DNA of 17,816 nt from Planctomycetaceae bacterium (GCA_009783865.1 WRCR01000025.1:1-17816), one strand, 5' to 3'. Shown: positions 1 to 7,852, numbered from the stretch's first letter. Notes: a model not told the origin generated them from the sequence alone. Numbers and translations are program-made.

Positions 1-1
1 A

Positions 2-1318
2 ACACGCCGTAATTTTTTGAAGAAAGCCGGCAGCGGCGTTCTGGGGACATCATTGCTGCTGAACGGCTTGCGAGTCCATGCAGCAGAGTCAAACGTCATT
101 AACATTGCCCTTGTCGGCTGCGGCGGACGCGGAGGCGGTGCCGTGAACGATGCTATGAATCCCGCTACGGGACCAACGAAACTTGTTGCAACGGCGGATG
201 TATTTCAAGACCGCGTCGTCAATATGACGAAGGCACTCAACGAGAAACTCGGCGACCGCGCCGGTGTGCCGCCGGAACGAACTTTTCACGGCTTCGATGC
301 CTACAAGAAAGCAATCGATTGTTTGCGTCCCGGCGATGTCGTGCTGCTTGCAACACCGCCGGTGTTCAGACCGCTGCATGTTGAATATGCCGTCAGCAAA
401 GACGTTCACATTTTCATGGAAAAGCCATTTGCAACGGATTCTCCCGGTACACGCCGTCTTCAAGCGGCTGTCAAAGCGGCAGAAGCGAAAAACCTGAAAG
501 TCGCCTGCGGACTTATGTGGAGACATTGCGCCGCTCGTGAAGAGGCAATCAAACGGATTCACGACGGCGAAATCGGACAGTTAATTCAACTGCGCGGTTT
601 CCGTATGCAGAACGCTGCCGGTCCGAGACCCCGGCGTGAAGACGAAACCGAAGTTGCGCATCAACTTCGCAATTTCCATTATTTCGATTGGGCTGGCGGC
701 AATGTTATGATTGATTACATCATTCACAACATTGATGTCGCCTGCTGGGCGAAAAATGCGTGGCCTGTCAAAGCACTCGGTTTCGGCGGACGTTCAGTGC
801 CGACTCTCGGCGGACAAATGTTCGATACCTGGTATGCCGAATTTGAATTCGCTGACGGTACGCATCTTGCCTCGCATTGTGCCACGCGGAATAATTGTTT
901 CAATATGTACAGCGATTTTGCTTACGGAACGAAAGGTGCAGCCGTGTTGATGGACAACTTGGGACAGGCAAAGACGCGGCTGTATAAATCGCAATCGATG
1001 ACTGCCGAAAATCAATACTGGGCATATCCAGAGCGGGAACCTAATCCGTATCAAGTCGAGCATAATTTATTGTTCGATGCGATTCGGAACGACAAGCCGT
1101 ACAATGAGGGTTATCGGGCTTGTGAGGCGAACTTTGCTTCGCTGCTTGCGCGGGCGGCTATCAACTCCGGTCAGATTGTGACTTGGGACGAAATCGTGAA
1201 GTCGGAATTGAAACTCTCGGACATCGATTCACTGGCGTTTGATTCCGAAGCACCGGTTAAGCGAAACGCCGATGGTTCGTACCCTTATGCAATAGCAGGA
1301 AAAACGGCTGCATTTTAG
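2..1318 (+). CDS. Tat-exported Gfo/Idh/MocA family oxidoreductase, 5'-truncated by the window edge
   Basis: The first in-frame initiator is a TTG at 17, but the frame is open to the left edge. The residues before it complete a twin-arginine motif, TRRNFLKKAGSG, followed by a hydrophobic stretch and a VHAA cleavage-like site. The real start is therefore upstream of base 1 and 17 is not the start. The mature part has an N-terminal NAD(P) Rossmann loop (ALVGCGGRGGGAV), the family EKP motif (MEKPFATD near 418-440) and the substrate-domain motif MIDYIIHNIDVACW near 705-750. The C-terminal region (NPYQVEHNLLFDAIRNDKPY) is typical of planctomycete members. The family oxidises or reduces sugars and cyclitols with NAD(P); the substrate cannot be read here. 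Export by Tat implies cofactor loading in the cytoplasm before secretion. It ends in TAG at 1316-1318, just before a palindromic repeat, and is probably a separate transcript from hdrA. Confidence 0.9.
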   Translation, partial: TRRNFLKKAGSGVLGTSLLLNGLRVHAAESNVINIALVGCGGRGGGAVNDAMNPATGPTKLVATADVFQDRVVNMTKALNEKLGDRAGVPPERTFHGFDAYKKAIDCLRPGDVVLLATPPVFRPLHVEYAVSKDVHIFMEKPFATDSPGTRRLQAAVKAAEAKNLKVACGLMWRHCAAREEAIKRIHDGEIGQLIQLRGFRMQNAAGPRPRREDETEVAHQLRNFHYFDWAGGNVMIDYIIHNIDVACWAKNAWPVKALGFGGRSVPTLGGQMFDTWYAEFEFADGTHLASHCATRNNCFNMYSDFAYGTKGAAVLMDNLGQAKTRLYKSQSMTAENQYWAYPEREPNPYQVEHNLLFDAIRNDKPYNEGYRACEANFASLLARAAINSGQIVTWDEIVKSELKLSDIDSLAFDSEAPVKRNADGSYPYAIAGKTAAF

Positions 1319-1321
1319 AAT

Positions 1322-1380
1322 GAGCGGCGGGGTTACCCCCGCCGGGCGCAGTTCCACCGGCGGGCGTAAGCCCGCCGCTC
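1322..1380. repeat. REPIN-like double palindrome
   Basis: Two G/C-rich hairpins lie back to back. Hairpin 1 is CGGCGGGG, loop TTAC, CCCCGCCG (1325-1344). Hairpin 2 is CGGCGGGC, loop GTAA, GCCCGCCG (1358-1377). The loops are reverse complements, and the outer 10 bases (1322-1331, 1371-1380) form a perfect inverted repeat, so the whole unit is one symmetrical element. Bases 1357-1382 match 12803-12828 exactly in inverted orientation, and 1348-1364 match 12852-12868 in direct orientation. This is the layout of a REP doublet (REPIN), a non-autonomous element usually moved by a RAYT transposase. It could also serve as a transcription end for the gene at 2-1318, although no T-run follows. Confidence 0.8.
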
Positions 1381-1411
1381 TTGTTACCTCTCACCACTTG
1401 GTTTCTGCATG

Positions 1412-1440
1412 TTGCAACGCTGCACAGAATAGAATATAAT
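1412..1440 (+). promoter_or_regulatory. Putative sigma70-type promoter of hdrA unit
   Basis: TTGCAA (1412-1417), 17 bases, then a perfect TATAAT (1435-1440). The predicted transcript start is near 1447, leaving a leader of about 54 bases before the ATG at 1501. This position also rules out the upstream in-frame TTG at 1381 as the hdrA start. Confidence 0.6.
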
Positions 1441-1464
1441 GCACAAAGTTTGTTAAATTTACCT

Positions 1465-1488
1465 GCTTCGTTGAAGCGGGGGCTAAAC
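1465..1488 (+). repeat. Small hairpin repeat in the hdrA leader (TTCGTTGAA ... CTAAAC)
   Basis: GCTTC-GTT-GAAGC forms a 5-base-pair hairpin at 1465-1477, followed by GGGGG and CTAAAC (1483-1488). The same arrangement, CGGTTC-GTT-GAACCG then TCCG and CTAAAC, occurs at 12886-12910. The copy lies inside the predicted hdrA 5' leader, ending 12 bases before the start codon. It is most simply a dispersed repeat, but the position would allow an effect on translation. Confidence 0.5.
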
Positions 1489-1500
1489 AGAATTGTTATC

Positions 1501-3579
1501 ATGAAAATCGGTGTCTTTACCTGCTGGTGCGGCGAAAATATCGCCCGAACCGTTGATTGCCAAAAAGTTGCGGACGAAGCCGGAAAATTGCCCGGCGTAT
1601 ATTGCTCCGAAAATTATAAGTACATGTGCAGCGAACCCGGTCAGCAACTCATCGCCAACCGTATCAAAGAACTCGGTTTGACTGCTGTTGTCGTTGCGTC
1701 TTGCTCACCGCACATGCACCTCAAGACATTTCGCAAAGCAGCCGAAAATGCCGGTATAAATCCTTTTCTTGTCGAAATGGCAAATATCCGTGAACACTGT
1801 TCGTGGGTTCATTCCAACAAAGAAGAAGCAACCGCCAAAGCAATCGATTTGATTCGCATGTCAGTCGAAAAAGTGAAACACAATCACGCACTTGTGCCGA
1901 TTGAAATTCCTGTCACGAAACGGGCTATGGTCATCGGTGCCGGCGTTGCCGGTATTCAGGCAGCACTCGATATTGCGTCCGCCGGTATCGAAGTCGTTCT
2001 CGTTGAGAGGACTTCGTCAGTCGGCGGAAAAATGGCGGGCTTGTCCGAGACCTTTCCCACACTGGACTGTTCGCAGTGTATTTTAACGCCCCGAATGGTC
2101 GAAACAGGACAGCACCAGAACATCAAACTTTTGACTTATTCCGAAGTGGAAGCCGTTGAAGGATATGTCGGAAACTTCAAAGTGAAAATCCGCAAGAAAG
2201 CAAAATACGTTGACCATACAAAATGTACCGGTTGCGGAGCATGCTGGCAAAAATGCCCACAAAAGAAAATTCCGAATGATTTCGATTATGGTCTCGGCAG
2301 CCGCACAGCGATTTACATTCCGTTTCCGCAAGCGGTTCCCAGCAAGCCCGTTATTGATACGGAACACTGCACGAAATTGAAGACCGGTAAATGCGGAATC
2401 TGCGAAAAAACCTGTGTTGCCGGTGCTATCAAGTATGACGACCAAGACGAAGTTATTACAGAAGAAGTCGGCGCAATAATTGTCGCAACTGGCTATGAAC
2501 TGTATTCAATTTCTTCAAACTCTTCATTCTCAAAAGAGGCAGGGGCTTCAGCCCCCGCAAAAAAGAAAGCCCCCGCAGGATACGGCGAATACGGCTACGG
2601 CAAATACCCCGATGTCATTGACGGTTTGCAATTCGAGCGTTTGATTTCCGCATCGGGTCCCCACAACGGTGAGCCGAAGCGTCCTTCCGACGGAAAGATA
2701 CCGCAGAAAATCGTGTTTATCAAATGTGTCGGCTCGCGGGACAACGCCAAAGGTCTTGCGTATTGCTCCAAAATCTGCTGCATGTACACGGCGAAACACA
2801 CGATGCTCTACAAGCACAAGGTTCACAACGGCGAAGCACATGTCTTTTACATGGACATTCGCAGCGGCGGAAAAAAGTATGACGAGTTCGTGCGGCGGGC
2901 GATTGAACAAGACGGCGCAATCTATCATCGCGGACGGGTCAGCAAAATCACGCAGGAATTCCGCTATGTCGAGAAACAAGATGATGGTTCGGTAAAACAA
3001 AGCGACCCGTATTATGTTGTTCGGGGAATGGATACACTGTCCGGCAGACCGGTTACTATTGAAGCGGACATGGTCGTGTTAGCAACTGCAATGAGTGCGA
3101 CCGAAGGAACAGAACGGTTAGCGCAGAAACTTGGGGTCGGATATGATGAATACGGTTTCTTGACGGAGTCGCATCCGAAGTTGCGTCCGGTTGAAACAAA
3201 TTCGGCGGGAGTATTTCTTTGCGGAGCGTGTCAGGCACCGAAGGATATACCGGAAGCGGTTGCGCAGGCATCGGCAGCGGCGGGAAAGGTGATGATAATG
3301 TTGAGTCAGCCGAAGTTGACCCGCGACCCCGAGATCGCAAACGTGGACGAAAACCGCTGTGTTGCGTGTTTTGCCTGCGGGCGTTCTTGTCCTTACAATG
3401 CGATTGATAGATTGGAAATCAAAGACCGCAGAGGTAATTTCGTGAAATGGACGGCGAGAGTCAATCCGGGCTTATGTATGGGCTGCGGCACCTGCGTTTC
3501 GGTCTGTCCTAGCAAGTGCATTGACTTAGAGGGTTTCACTGAACAGCAGATTTACGCCGAAATCGAGAGTTTGGGGTGA
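1501..3579 (+). CDS. hdrA: HdrA-like flavin/iron-sulfur subunit (heterodisulfide reductase subunit A family)
   Basis: A 692-residue cytoplasmic electron-transfer protein. ATG 1501 is chosen because the product then begins MKIGVFTCWCG, the usual HdrA start, and because the promoter lies downstream of the earlier TTG. A dinucleotide-binding loop GAGVAG lies at 146-151, followed by VGGKMAG and the DCSQCIL segment. The inserted ferredoxin domain has C242, C245, C248, C252 and C290, C298, C301, C305. KCVGSRD and YCSKICCMY follow, then a C-terminal two-cluster ferredoxin (C620, C623, C626, C630; C659, C662, C665, C669). HdrA proteins hold FAD and pass electrons between ferredoxin, NAD(P)H or H2 modules and HdrBC; some bifurcate. 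No hdrB, hdrC or flavin-oxidoreductase partner lies nearby. Residues about 336-360 form a low-complexity insert (Ser, Ala, Pro, Lys) containing a palindromic repeat. The tail 679-691 recurs in the next gene, which starts 4 bases downstream. No Shine-Dalgarno is seen. Confidence 0.9.
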   Translation: MKIGVFTCWCGENIARTVDCQKVADEAGKLPGVYCSENYKYMCSEPGQQLIANRIKELGLTAVVVASCSPHMHLKTFRKAAENAGINPFLVEMANIREHCSWVHSNKEEATAKAIDLIRMSVEKVKHNHALVPIEIPVTKRAMVIGAGVAGIQAALDIASAGIEVVLVERTSSVGGKMAGLSETFPTLDCSQCILTPRMVETGQHQNIKLLTYSEVEAVEGYVGNFKVKIRKKAKYVDHTKCTGCGACWQKCPQKKIPNDFDYGLGSRTAIYIPFPQAVPSKPVIDTEHCTKLKTGKCGICEKTCVAGAIKYDDQDEVITEEVGAIIVATGYELYSISSNSSFSKEAGASAPAKKKAPAGYGEYGYGKYPDVIDGLQFERLISASGPHNGEPKRPSDGKIPQKIVFIKCVGSRDNAKGLAYCSKICCMYTAKHTMLYKHKVHNGEAHVFYMDIRSGGKKYDEFVRRAIEQDGAIYHRGRVSKITQEFRYVEKQDDGSVKQSDPYYVVRGMDTLSGRPVTIEADMVVLATAMSATEGTERLAQKLGVGYDEYGFLTESHPKLRPVETNSAGVFLCGACQAPKDIPEAVAQASAAAGKVMIMLSQPKLTRDPEIANVDENRCVACFACGRSCPYNAIDRLEIKDRRGNFVKWTARVNPGLCMGCGTCVSVCPSKCIDLEGFTEQQIYAEIESLG
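2539..2577 (+). repeat. Palindromic repeat translated in frame within hdrA
   Basis: GGGGC-TTCA-GCCCC (2542-2555) is a perfect 5-base-pair hairpin. Beyond one A/C mismatch it gains two more pairs (2539-2540 with 2557-2558). GCCCCCGCA occurs twice (2551-2559 and 2569-2577). The core resembles the hairpin with loop TTTA at 12864-12883. It encodes Gly-Ala-Ser-Ala-Pro-Ala-type residues inside a stretch (336-360) where HdrA proteins usually pass directly from the ATGYELY segment to the EYGYGKYPDVI segment. Confidence 0.6.
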
Positions 3580-3583
3580 TAAA

Positions 3584-4198
3584 ATGGAAGATACTCCGAC
3601 AAATGATTCCTACCATTCCCTTGCCAAAAAACGGCTTGCGCACGGATTGCGAAACATCATCACTGGACAAACTATTGCTTTATATGTTTTAGCACTAGGT
3701 GCTTTGTTTTTTTGTATTGCCGCAATTTTCAAATGGGAAGAACTCGCTTCGCTTGGTTTATTTCTTATCGCTTGTTGGTTCGTCGCATCTGGCATATTGG
3801 CTACAATAGGGTATATCAGGATTTCGAATGCTTCTGGATATCTCCCATTTTCGGTACGGCTCTGCGCTTCCAATCACATTTTTATTCCCAGCCTTTTCCT
3901 TCTTCTGGTTGCGCTGTCGCCCATATCGGACATTATTCTTGTGTCGATATTTTCCCTCGTTTTCATCCTTCATGGTATCATACCGCAATTTTTCATCGCC
4001 CGTTGGTTGGCAAAGGAAACGGAAGATGGTTCAATGGAGCAATTTAACATTTCGGAGAATTTTCCATGCCGGAACCAGCATCGTTTTACCAAACAACAGA
4101 TTTATGCGCAGATTAAAAGTTTAAGTTATGGTAATGTTCAAAGCGGTTTGTCCTCATTGTTCTGCGGAGTATTTGCTCAACGATTCGCTGCTGGGTAA
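3584..4198 (+). CDS. Small membrane protein with an HdrA-like C-terminal tail, unknown function
   Basis: A 204-residue protein I do not recognise. After a polar N-terminus of about 30 residues, four hydrophobic segments are visible at about 31-49, 55-78, 98-113 and 116-138, so it should sit in the inner membrane. A soluble C-terminal arm follows. Within it, residues 168-180 (FTKQQIYAQIKSL) match the last residues of HdrA (FTEQQIYAEIESL) at 10 of 13 positions, and seven of the ten matching codons differ only synonymously. It starts 4 bases after the hdrA stop, so it is almost certainly co-transcribed. Its last 24 residues overlap the kinase gene by 71 bases and look unconserved; a one-base frame change near 4118 would instead end it at TAA 4132-4134, touching the second ATG of the kinase. 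A membrane anchor for an HdrA-type complex is possible but unproven. Confidence 0.65.
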   Translation: MEDTPTNDSYHSLAKKRLAHGLRNIITGQTIALYVLALGALFFCIAAIFKWEELASLGLFLIACWFVASGILATIGYIRISNASGYLPFSVRLCASNHIFIPSLFLLLVALSPISDIILVSIFSLVFILHGIIPQFFIARWLAKETEDGSMEQFNISENFPCRNQHRFTKQQIYAQIKSLSYGNVQSGLSSLFCGVFAQRFAAG

Positions 4199-7100
4199 AA
4201 CGGCGCATTGCAAGCAGTGCCGTCAAATTTTTACTCTGACGGCAGACGACACCGCTACCAGTGTTCCGAAACAGGTTGGAAAAGGTGCCCGGCATGATTC
4301 CGGTTTTGAAATTAGTTCCTTGTCAGAATCTAATTCACTCGACAAGATAAAAAACAGCGGACAGATTCCGTCGAAACCGAAAAGTTCTAAACGGGTTCCG
4401 GCAGAGTCCGGCGTATGGAATATCGGCGATATTATTCTCGGAATGTACGAAGTCAAAGAACTTGCACCGGGCGTTCCGTTTGCCGAAGGTGGTGTCGGGG
4501 TAGTTCACCGCGTGCGTCACCGCGAATGGGACAGAGACCTTGCGGTAAAAAGTCCCAAGCCGCAGATTTTTCAAACAGAAAGCGGCAAACAGAGTTATGA
4601 AAAAGAAGCACAGACGTGGATAGAACTTGGTCTGCATCCGAATATCGTGACTTGTTATCTCGTCCGCCGCATCGGAAATATACCGCGACTGTTCGCCGAA
4701 TTTGTCGGCGATGGTTCGCTCCGCGATTGGATTAAAGACGGTCGTCTTTATAAAGGCGGAAGAGAAACGGCACTGCTTCGGATATTGAACATAGCCGTTC
4801 AGTTTGCATGGGGATTGGAACACGCTCATTCACAGAAACTTCTTCATCTCGATATTAAACCGGCAAACGTGATGATGTCGGGACAAACTCCAAAGGTTAC
4901 CGACTTTGGTCTTGCACGCGGCTCGGCAGAAAATCATGACAGTGATGCGGCGGTTCTATCTGGTGAAGCAAGTGCCAGCGGAATGACACCGGGGTATTGT
5001 TCACCGGAACAATACCTTGCTTTCATGTACATGCAGCGTAAAGAATACGGCAATGTACCGGCTATCACTGTGCAGTCCGACATTTGGTCTTGGGCGGTCA
5101 GCGTTCTGGCGATGTTTCACGGAAGACCGCCCTGCAAAAAAGGCGGACAAACTGCCCGCAAGGTCTTCGAACAGTATCTGAAGATACCGCCGGATAACGA
5201 CCGCCCCGGTATGCCGGAAGGATTGGTCGATGTAATGCGGCATTGTTTTGAAGAAGAACCGGAAAACAGACCTGATTCTATTGCCGAGGTTGCGGATAAA
5301 CTCGCTGCAATTTACGAAGAAACCGCCGGTGTACCGTTTCCGCTTGCGCGTCCGGCAAGTGCAACTTGGACACCGGAAAGCATCAATAATCGCGCCGCCT
5401 CGATGCTTGACCTTGGGAAACCGGATGAAGCAATTAAACTTTTGAACGAAGCCGCACGGATCTTGCCGTGGCATCCCGAAGTGACATATAATCAAACGCT
5501 GCTGGCGTGGCGTTCCGGTCAACTAACCGATTTGGAAGCCGTTGAGCGGCTTGAAACGCTTGTTAAAACAAGACCGCAGTCAGCCGAAGCGTTGTATGCA
5601 CTCGGTTTGGCACAGCGCGAACGCGGCAATTTGCAGAACGCTTTGGATTCCTTCGAAGGAGCAGCCGCTCTGCAACCGCGGGAAGATTTCCGCCGAAGTA
5701 TTTTCGCAACGGAAAAACTTGCTTCCAAGTCGTCTCGCTGCGTTGAACGAATCAATCTCGCTGCTGGCCTTGAAAACGGGATACTGCTGGACAACGCCGG
5801 TGAATTTATTCTTCTGCCGGCAAGTGACGGGGCTTTCACTCTTCGGGAAGCATTGACAGGAAAGACCGTCAACACTTTTATCTTGCCCAAGCCGGAACAG
5901 CAGAAACAAAATCCCCTACGCGCTGCCGTCAGCAGCGACTTGCTTTGGGAACTTCTGAACAGCAATTCGAGCGGCGAAGATGATGAACAATTTATTCTCA
6001 GACCAATCGGCTCATCTGGTGTTTCCCGCACATTCTATCCGGTCAAATGGAAACGCTATTTCAATGCCGGCGATACCGATAAAATTACAAAAAGCAATGA
6101 CGACGATGAGATAATTACCGACACTGGCGTTCCATATATCGGCAAAGTAAAAGACAATTATGCCGTCATCTATGACAAGAAAACAAAAAAGATAATAACT
6201 CAACTGTTCGGTCATGAAGATGCCGTTTCCGCAATGGTTTTTAACGAGAACGGACATTTTGCATTAACCGGTTCAAAGGATAGAACGCTGCGGTTGTGGG
6301 AATTACCGTCTGGACGCTGTATTCGGACTTTTACCTCACTCGGCGGAGCGGTTGATGCGGTGCAGTTCTGCAAAAATTCCAATTTTGCTTTATCACTTAT
6401 TGCCGGCGGTTCGATTCGTCTTTGGGACATATCGGTTTTATGCGGCAGCACATCGTTTCACGCGCCGCTGTTATTGTCCAACATTGCCAGTTCAGAAGAG
6501 GTTAGTCAGCAGCAGTCCGAAATCAATCAATGCTGCGTCAAAATTCGTGAGGCAGTGAAAAAATCAAACTTTGCCGATGCCGCTGATGTTTATAAAAAAT
6601 TGAGTTCGATGAACGGCTGGGAGTCCGCCCGAAACCGGCTGGAAACAGAAGGAATTCTTGACGTTTTATCCCGAAAGACCGTTAGGACATCGCTGACCGA
6701 TGTCCTTTGTACGCAAAGTTTTACGGGACACCATGATGTTATAACATCTGCGGTTCTTTCTTTGGACGGAAATCTCGCCGCCACTGCCGGTCGTGATAAT
6801 ACAATCCGAATCTGGAATCTTGCCGAGAGAAAGTGTGCCGCTGTTCTCGAAGGTCATTATGATTGGGTGCGCAGTATTGCTTTGACAATGGATGCCAAGT
6901 TTATCGTTTCCGGCAGTTGGGATATGAGCGTCCGTATCTGGAACATTCGTGCCGGAAAGGAAGTTAAAAGGTTTGACGAAAAAATAAAGTCCCTCACGAA
7001 AATCACTTTGAATCCGCAGGGAAGAATCGTTGCTATCGCAAACGGACAAGGGGCGATTATTCTCTGGGATGTTTTGAACGAAAACATCATTGGAAGATTT

Positions 7101-7838
7101 CTTGCTCACAACGGCAGTGTGAATTCAATTCGCTTCAGCCGCAACGGACATTACTTTGCTACCGGCGGTGATGACAATAAGGTCTGCGTCTGGAGAGCCG
7201 ACAGAAAAAGCGGCGAACTGATTCGGACAATTACCGCTCATAATGCGCCGGTGACGGAAGCCGTTCTTTCAACGGATTTGAGTACGCTTATCTCGGCGGA
7301 CAGAGAAGGCAAAATTGTCGTTTGGGATTTACTTAATAACAAATTGAAGTTTAACTTACAAGGACATTTTGGTGATGTTACCGGACTTGAGTTGTTAGCA
7401 AACGAGCAGTTTTTTCTTTCCGCATCGAAAGATAAAAAACTGCGTTTCGAGGGAATTACGAATCGGTCTGTTCAGAGAATCGTTGAAGGTCATCCTGCGC
7501 CGGTACTTTGCCTTGCGGCGGACATTCCCGGCAAACGCTGCATAACGGGCAGTGAAGATGCGGTTGTCCGCGTTTGGGATTTATATTGGGACTATGATTA
7601 TAAGGGACAAACGGCGGTTACACTGCAAGCGGAGAAAACGTTGAAGACGCTGTTGTCGCTTTATTCACCGGATGCTTCGGCAAAAGATAAACCGAAGGTT
7701 GACGAAACTATCTTGAAACGAATCTTTCTTGAAATGGAATACCGCGGCTACGGTACGATTCCGCAGGAAAAACTACATAGTGCTGTTCAGGATATTATCG
7801 AACATTGGAACGGCACACAATCGCTGATCTCTGATTAG
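4128..7838 (+). CDS. Zinc-ribbon Ser/Thr protein kinase with TPR and WD40 repeats
   Basis: A 1236-residue cytoplasmic Hanks-type kinase with no membrane segment. An N-terminal MJ0042-type zinc ribbon has C8, C11, C28 and C31. The kinase domain (about 100-400) shows the glycine loop AEGGVGVV (119-126), Lys141, a likely helix-C Glu160, catalytic HLDIKPAN (Asp242, Lys244, Asn247), DFG at 259-261 and SPEQY in place of APE. The Arg of HRD is Leu, so it is a non-RD kinase but otherwise looks active. TPR-like helices follow at about 418-517, then at least nine WD40 blades between about 690 and 1157. A helical insert at about 786-848 splits the blades into two and seven. The C-terminus is helical. 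Such kinases phosphorylate protein targets chosen through the repeat domains. Two starts are possible: ATG 4128 (MVMFK) or ATG 4134 (MFKAV). It is the last gene of the hdrA unit. Confidence 0.92.
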   Translation: MVMFKAVCPHCSAEYLLNDSLLGKTAHCKQCRQIFTLTADDTATSVPKQVGKGARHDSGFEISSLSESNSLDKIKNSGQIPSKPKSSKRVPAESGVWNIGDIILGMYEVKELAPGVPFAEGGVGVVHRVRHREWDRDLAVKSPKPQIFQTESGKQSYEKEAQTWIELGLHPNIVTCYLVRRIGNIPRLFAEFVGDGSLRDWIKDGRLYKGGRETALLRILNIAVQFAWGLEHAHSQKLLHLDIKPANVMMSGQTPKVTDFGLARGSAENHDSDAAVLSGEASASGMTPGYCSPEQYLAFMYMQRKEYGNVPAITVQSDIWSWAVSVLAMFHGRPPCKKGGQTARKVFEQYLKIPPDNDRPGMPEGLVDVMRHCFEEEPENRPDSIAEVADKLAAIYEETAGVPFPLARPASATWTPESINNRAASMLDLGKPDEAIKLLNEAARILPWHPEVTYNQTLLAWRSGQLTDLEAVERLETLVKTRPQSAEALYALGLAQRERGNLQNALDSFEGAAALQPREDFRRSIFATEKLASKSSRCVERINLAAGLENGILLDNAGEFILLPASDGAFTLREALTGKTVNTFILPKPEQQKQNPLRAAVSSDLLWELLNSNSSGEDDEQFILRPIGSSGVSRTFYPVKWKRYFNAGDTDKITKSNDDDEIITDTGVPYIGKVKDNYAVIYDKKTKKIITQLFGHEDAVSAMVFNENGHFALTGSKDRTLRLWELPSGRCIRTFTSLGGAVDAVQFCKNSNFALSLIAGGSIRLWDISVLCGSTSFHAPLLLSNIASSEEVSQQQSEINQCCVKIREAVKKSNFADAADVYKKLSSMNGWESARNRLETEGILDVLSRKTVRTSLTDVLCTQSFTGHHDVITSAVLSLDGNLAATAGRDNTIRIWNLAERKCAAVLEGHYDWVRSIALTMDAKFIVSGSWDMSVRIWNIRAGKEVKRFDEKIKSLTKITLNPQGRIVAIANGQGAIILWDVLNENIIGRFLAHNGSVNSIRFSRNGHYFATGGDDNKVCVWRADRKSGELIRTITAHNAPVTEAVLSTDLSTLISADREGKIVVWDLLNNKLKFNLQGHFGDVTGLELLANEQFFLSASKDKKLRFEGITNRSVQRIVEGHPAPVLCLAADIPGKRCITGSEDAVVRVWDLYWDYDYKGQTAVTLQAEKTLKTLLSLYSPDASAKDKPKVDETILKRIFLEMEYRGYGTIPQEKLHSAVQDIIEHWNGTQSLISD

Positions 7839-7852
7839 CGCGAATTCAGCGC

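Noticed and set aside
1381..1500. Upstream TTG start for hdrA adding 40 residues
   Set aside because: It lies before the predicted promoter and start point, the added residues do not resemble HdrA, and ATG 1501 gives the usual MKIGVF start.
1257..1502. Minus-strand reading frame of 81 residues over the hdrA upstream region
   Set aside because: Its middle is the translated double palindrome (NKSGGLTPAG), also seen in the frame at 12767-12955. It is repeat DNA, not a gene.
2548..3000. Minus-strand frame of 150 residues opposite hdrA
   Set aside because: It lies wholly inside hdrA, whose domains are clear, and the product has no recognisable features.
5519..6031. Minus-strand frame of 170 residues opposite the kinase
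   Set aside because: Shadow of the TPR/linker region; composition is Ser/Arg-rich with no domain. The frames at 5001-5522 and 4335-4829 are rejected for the same reason.
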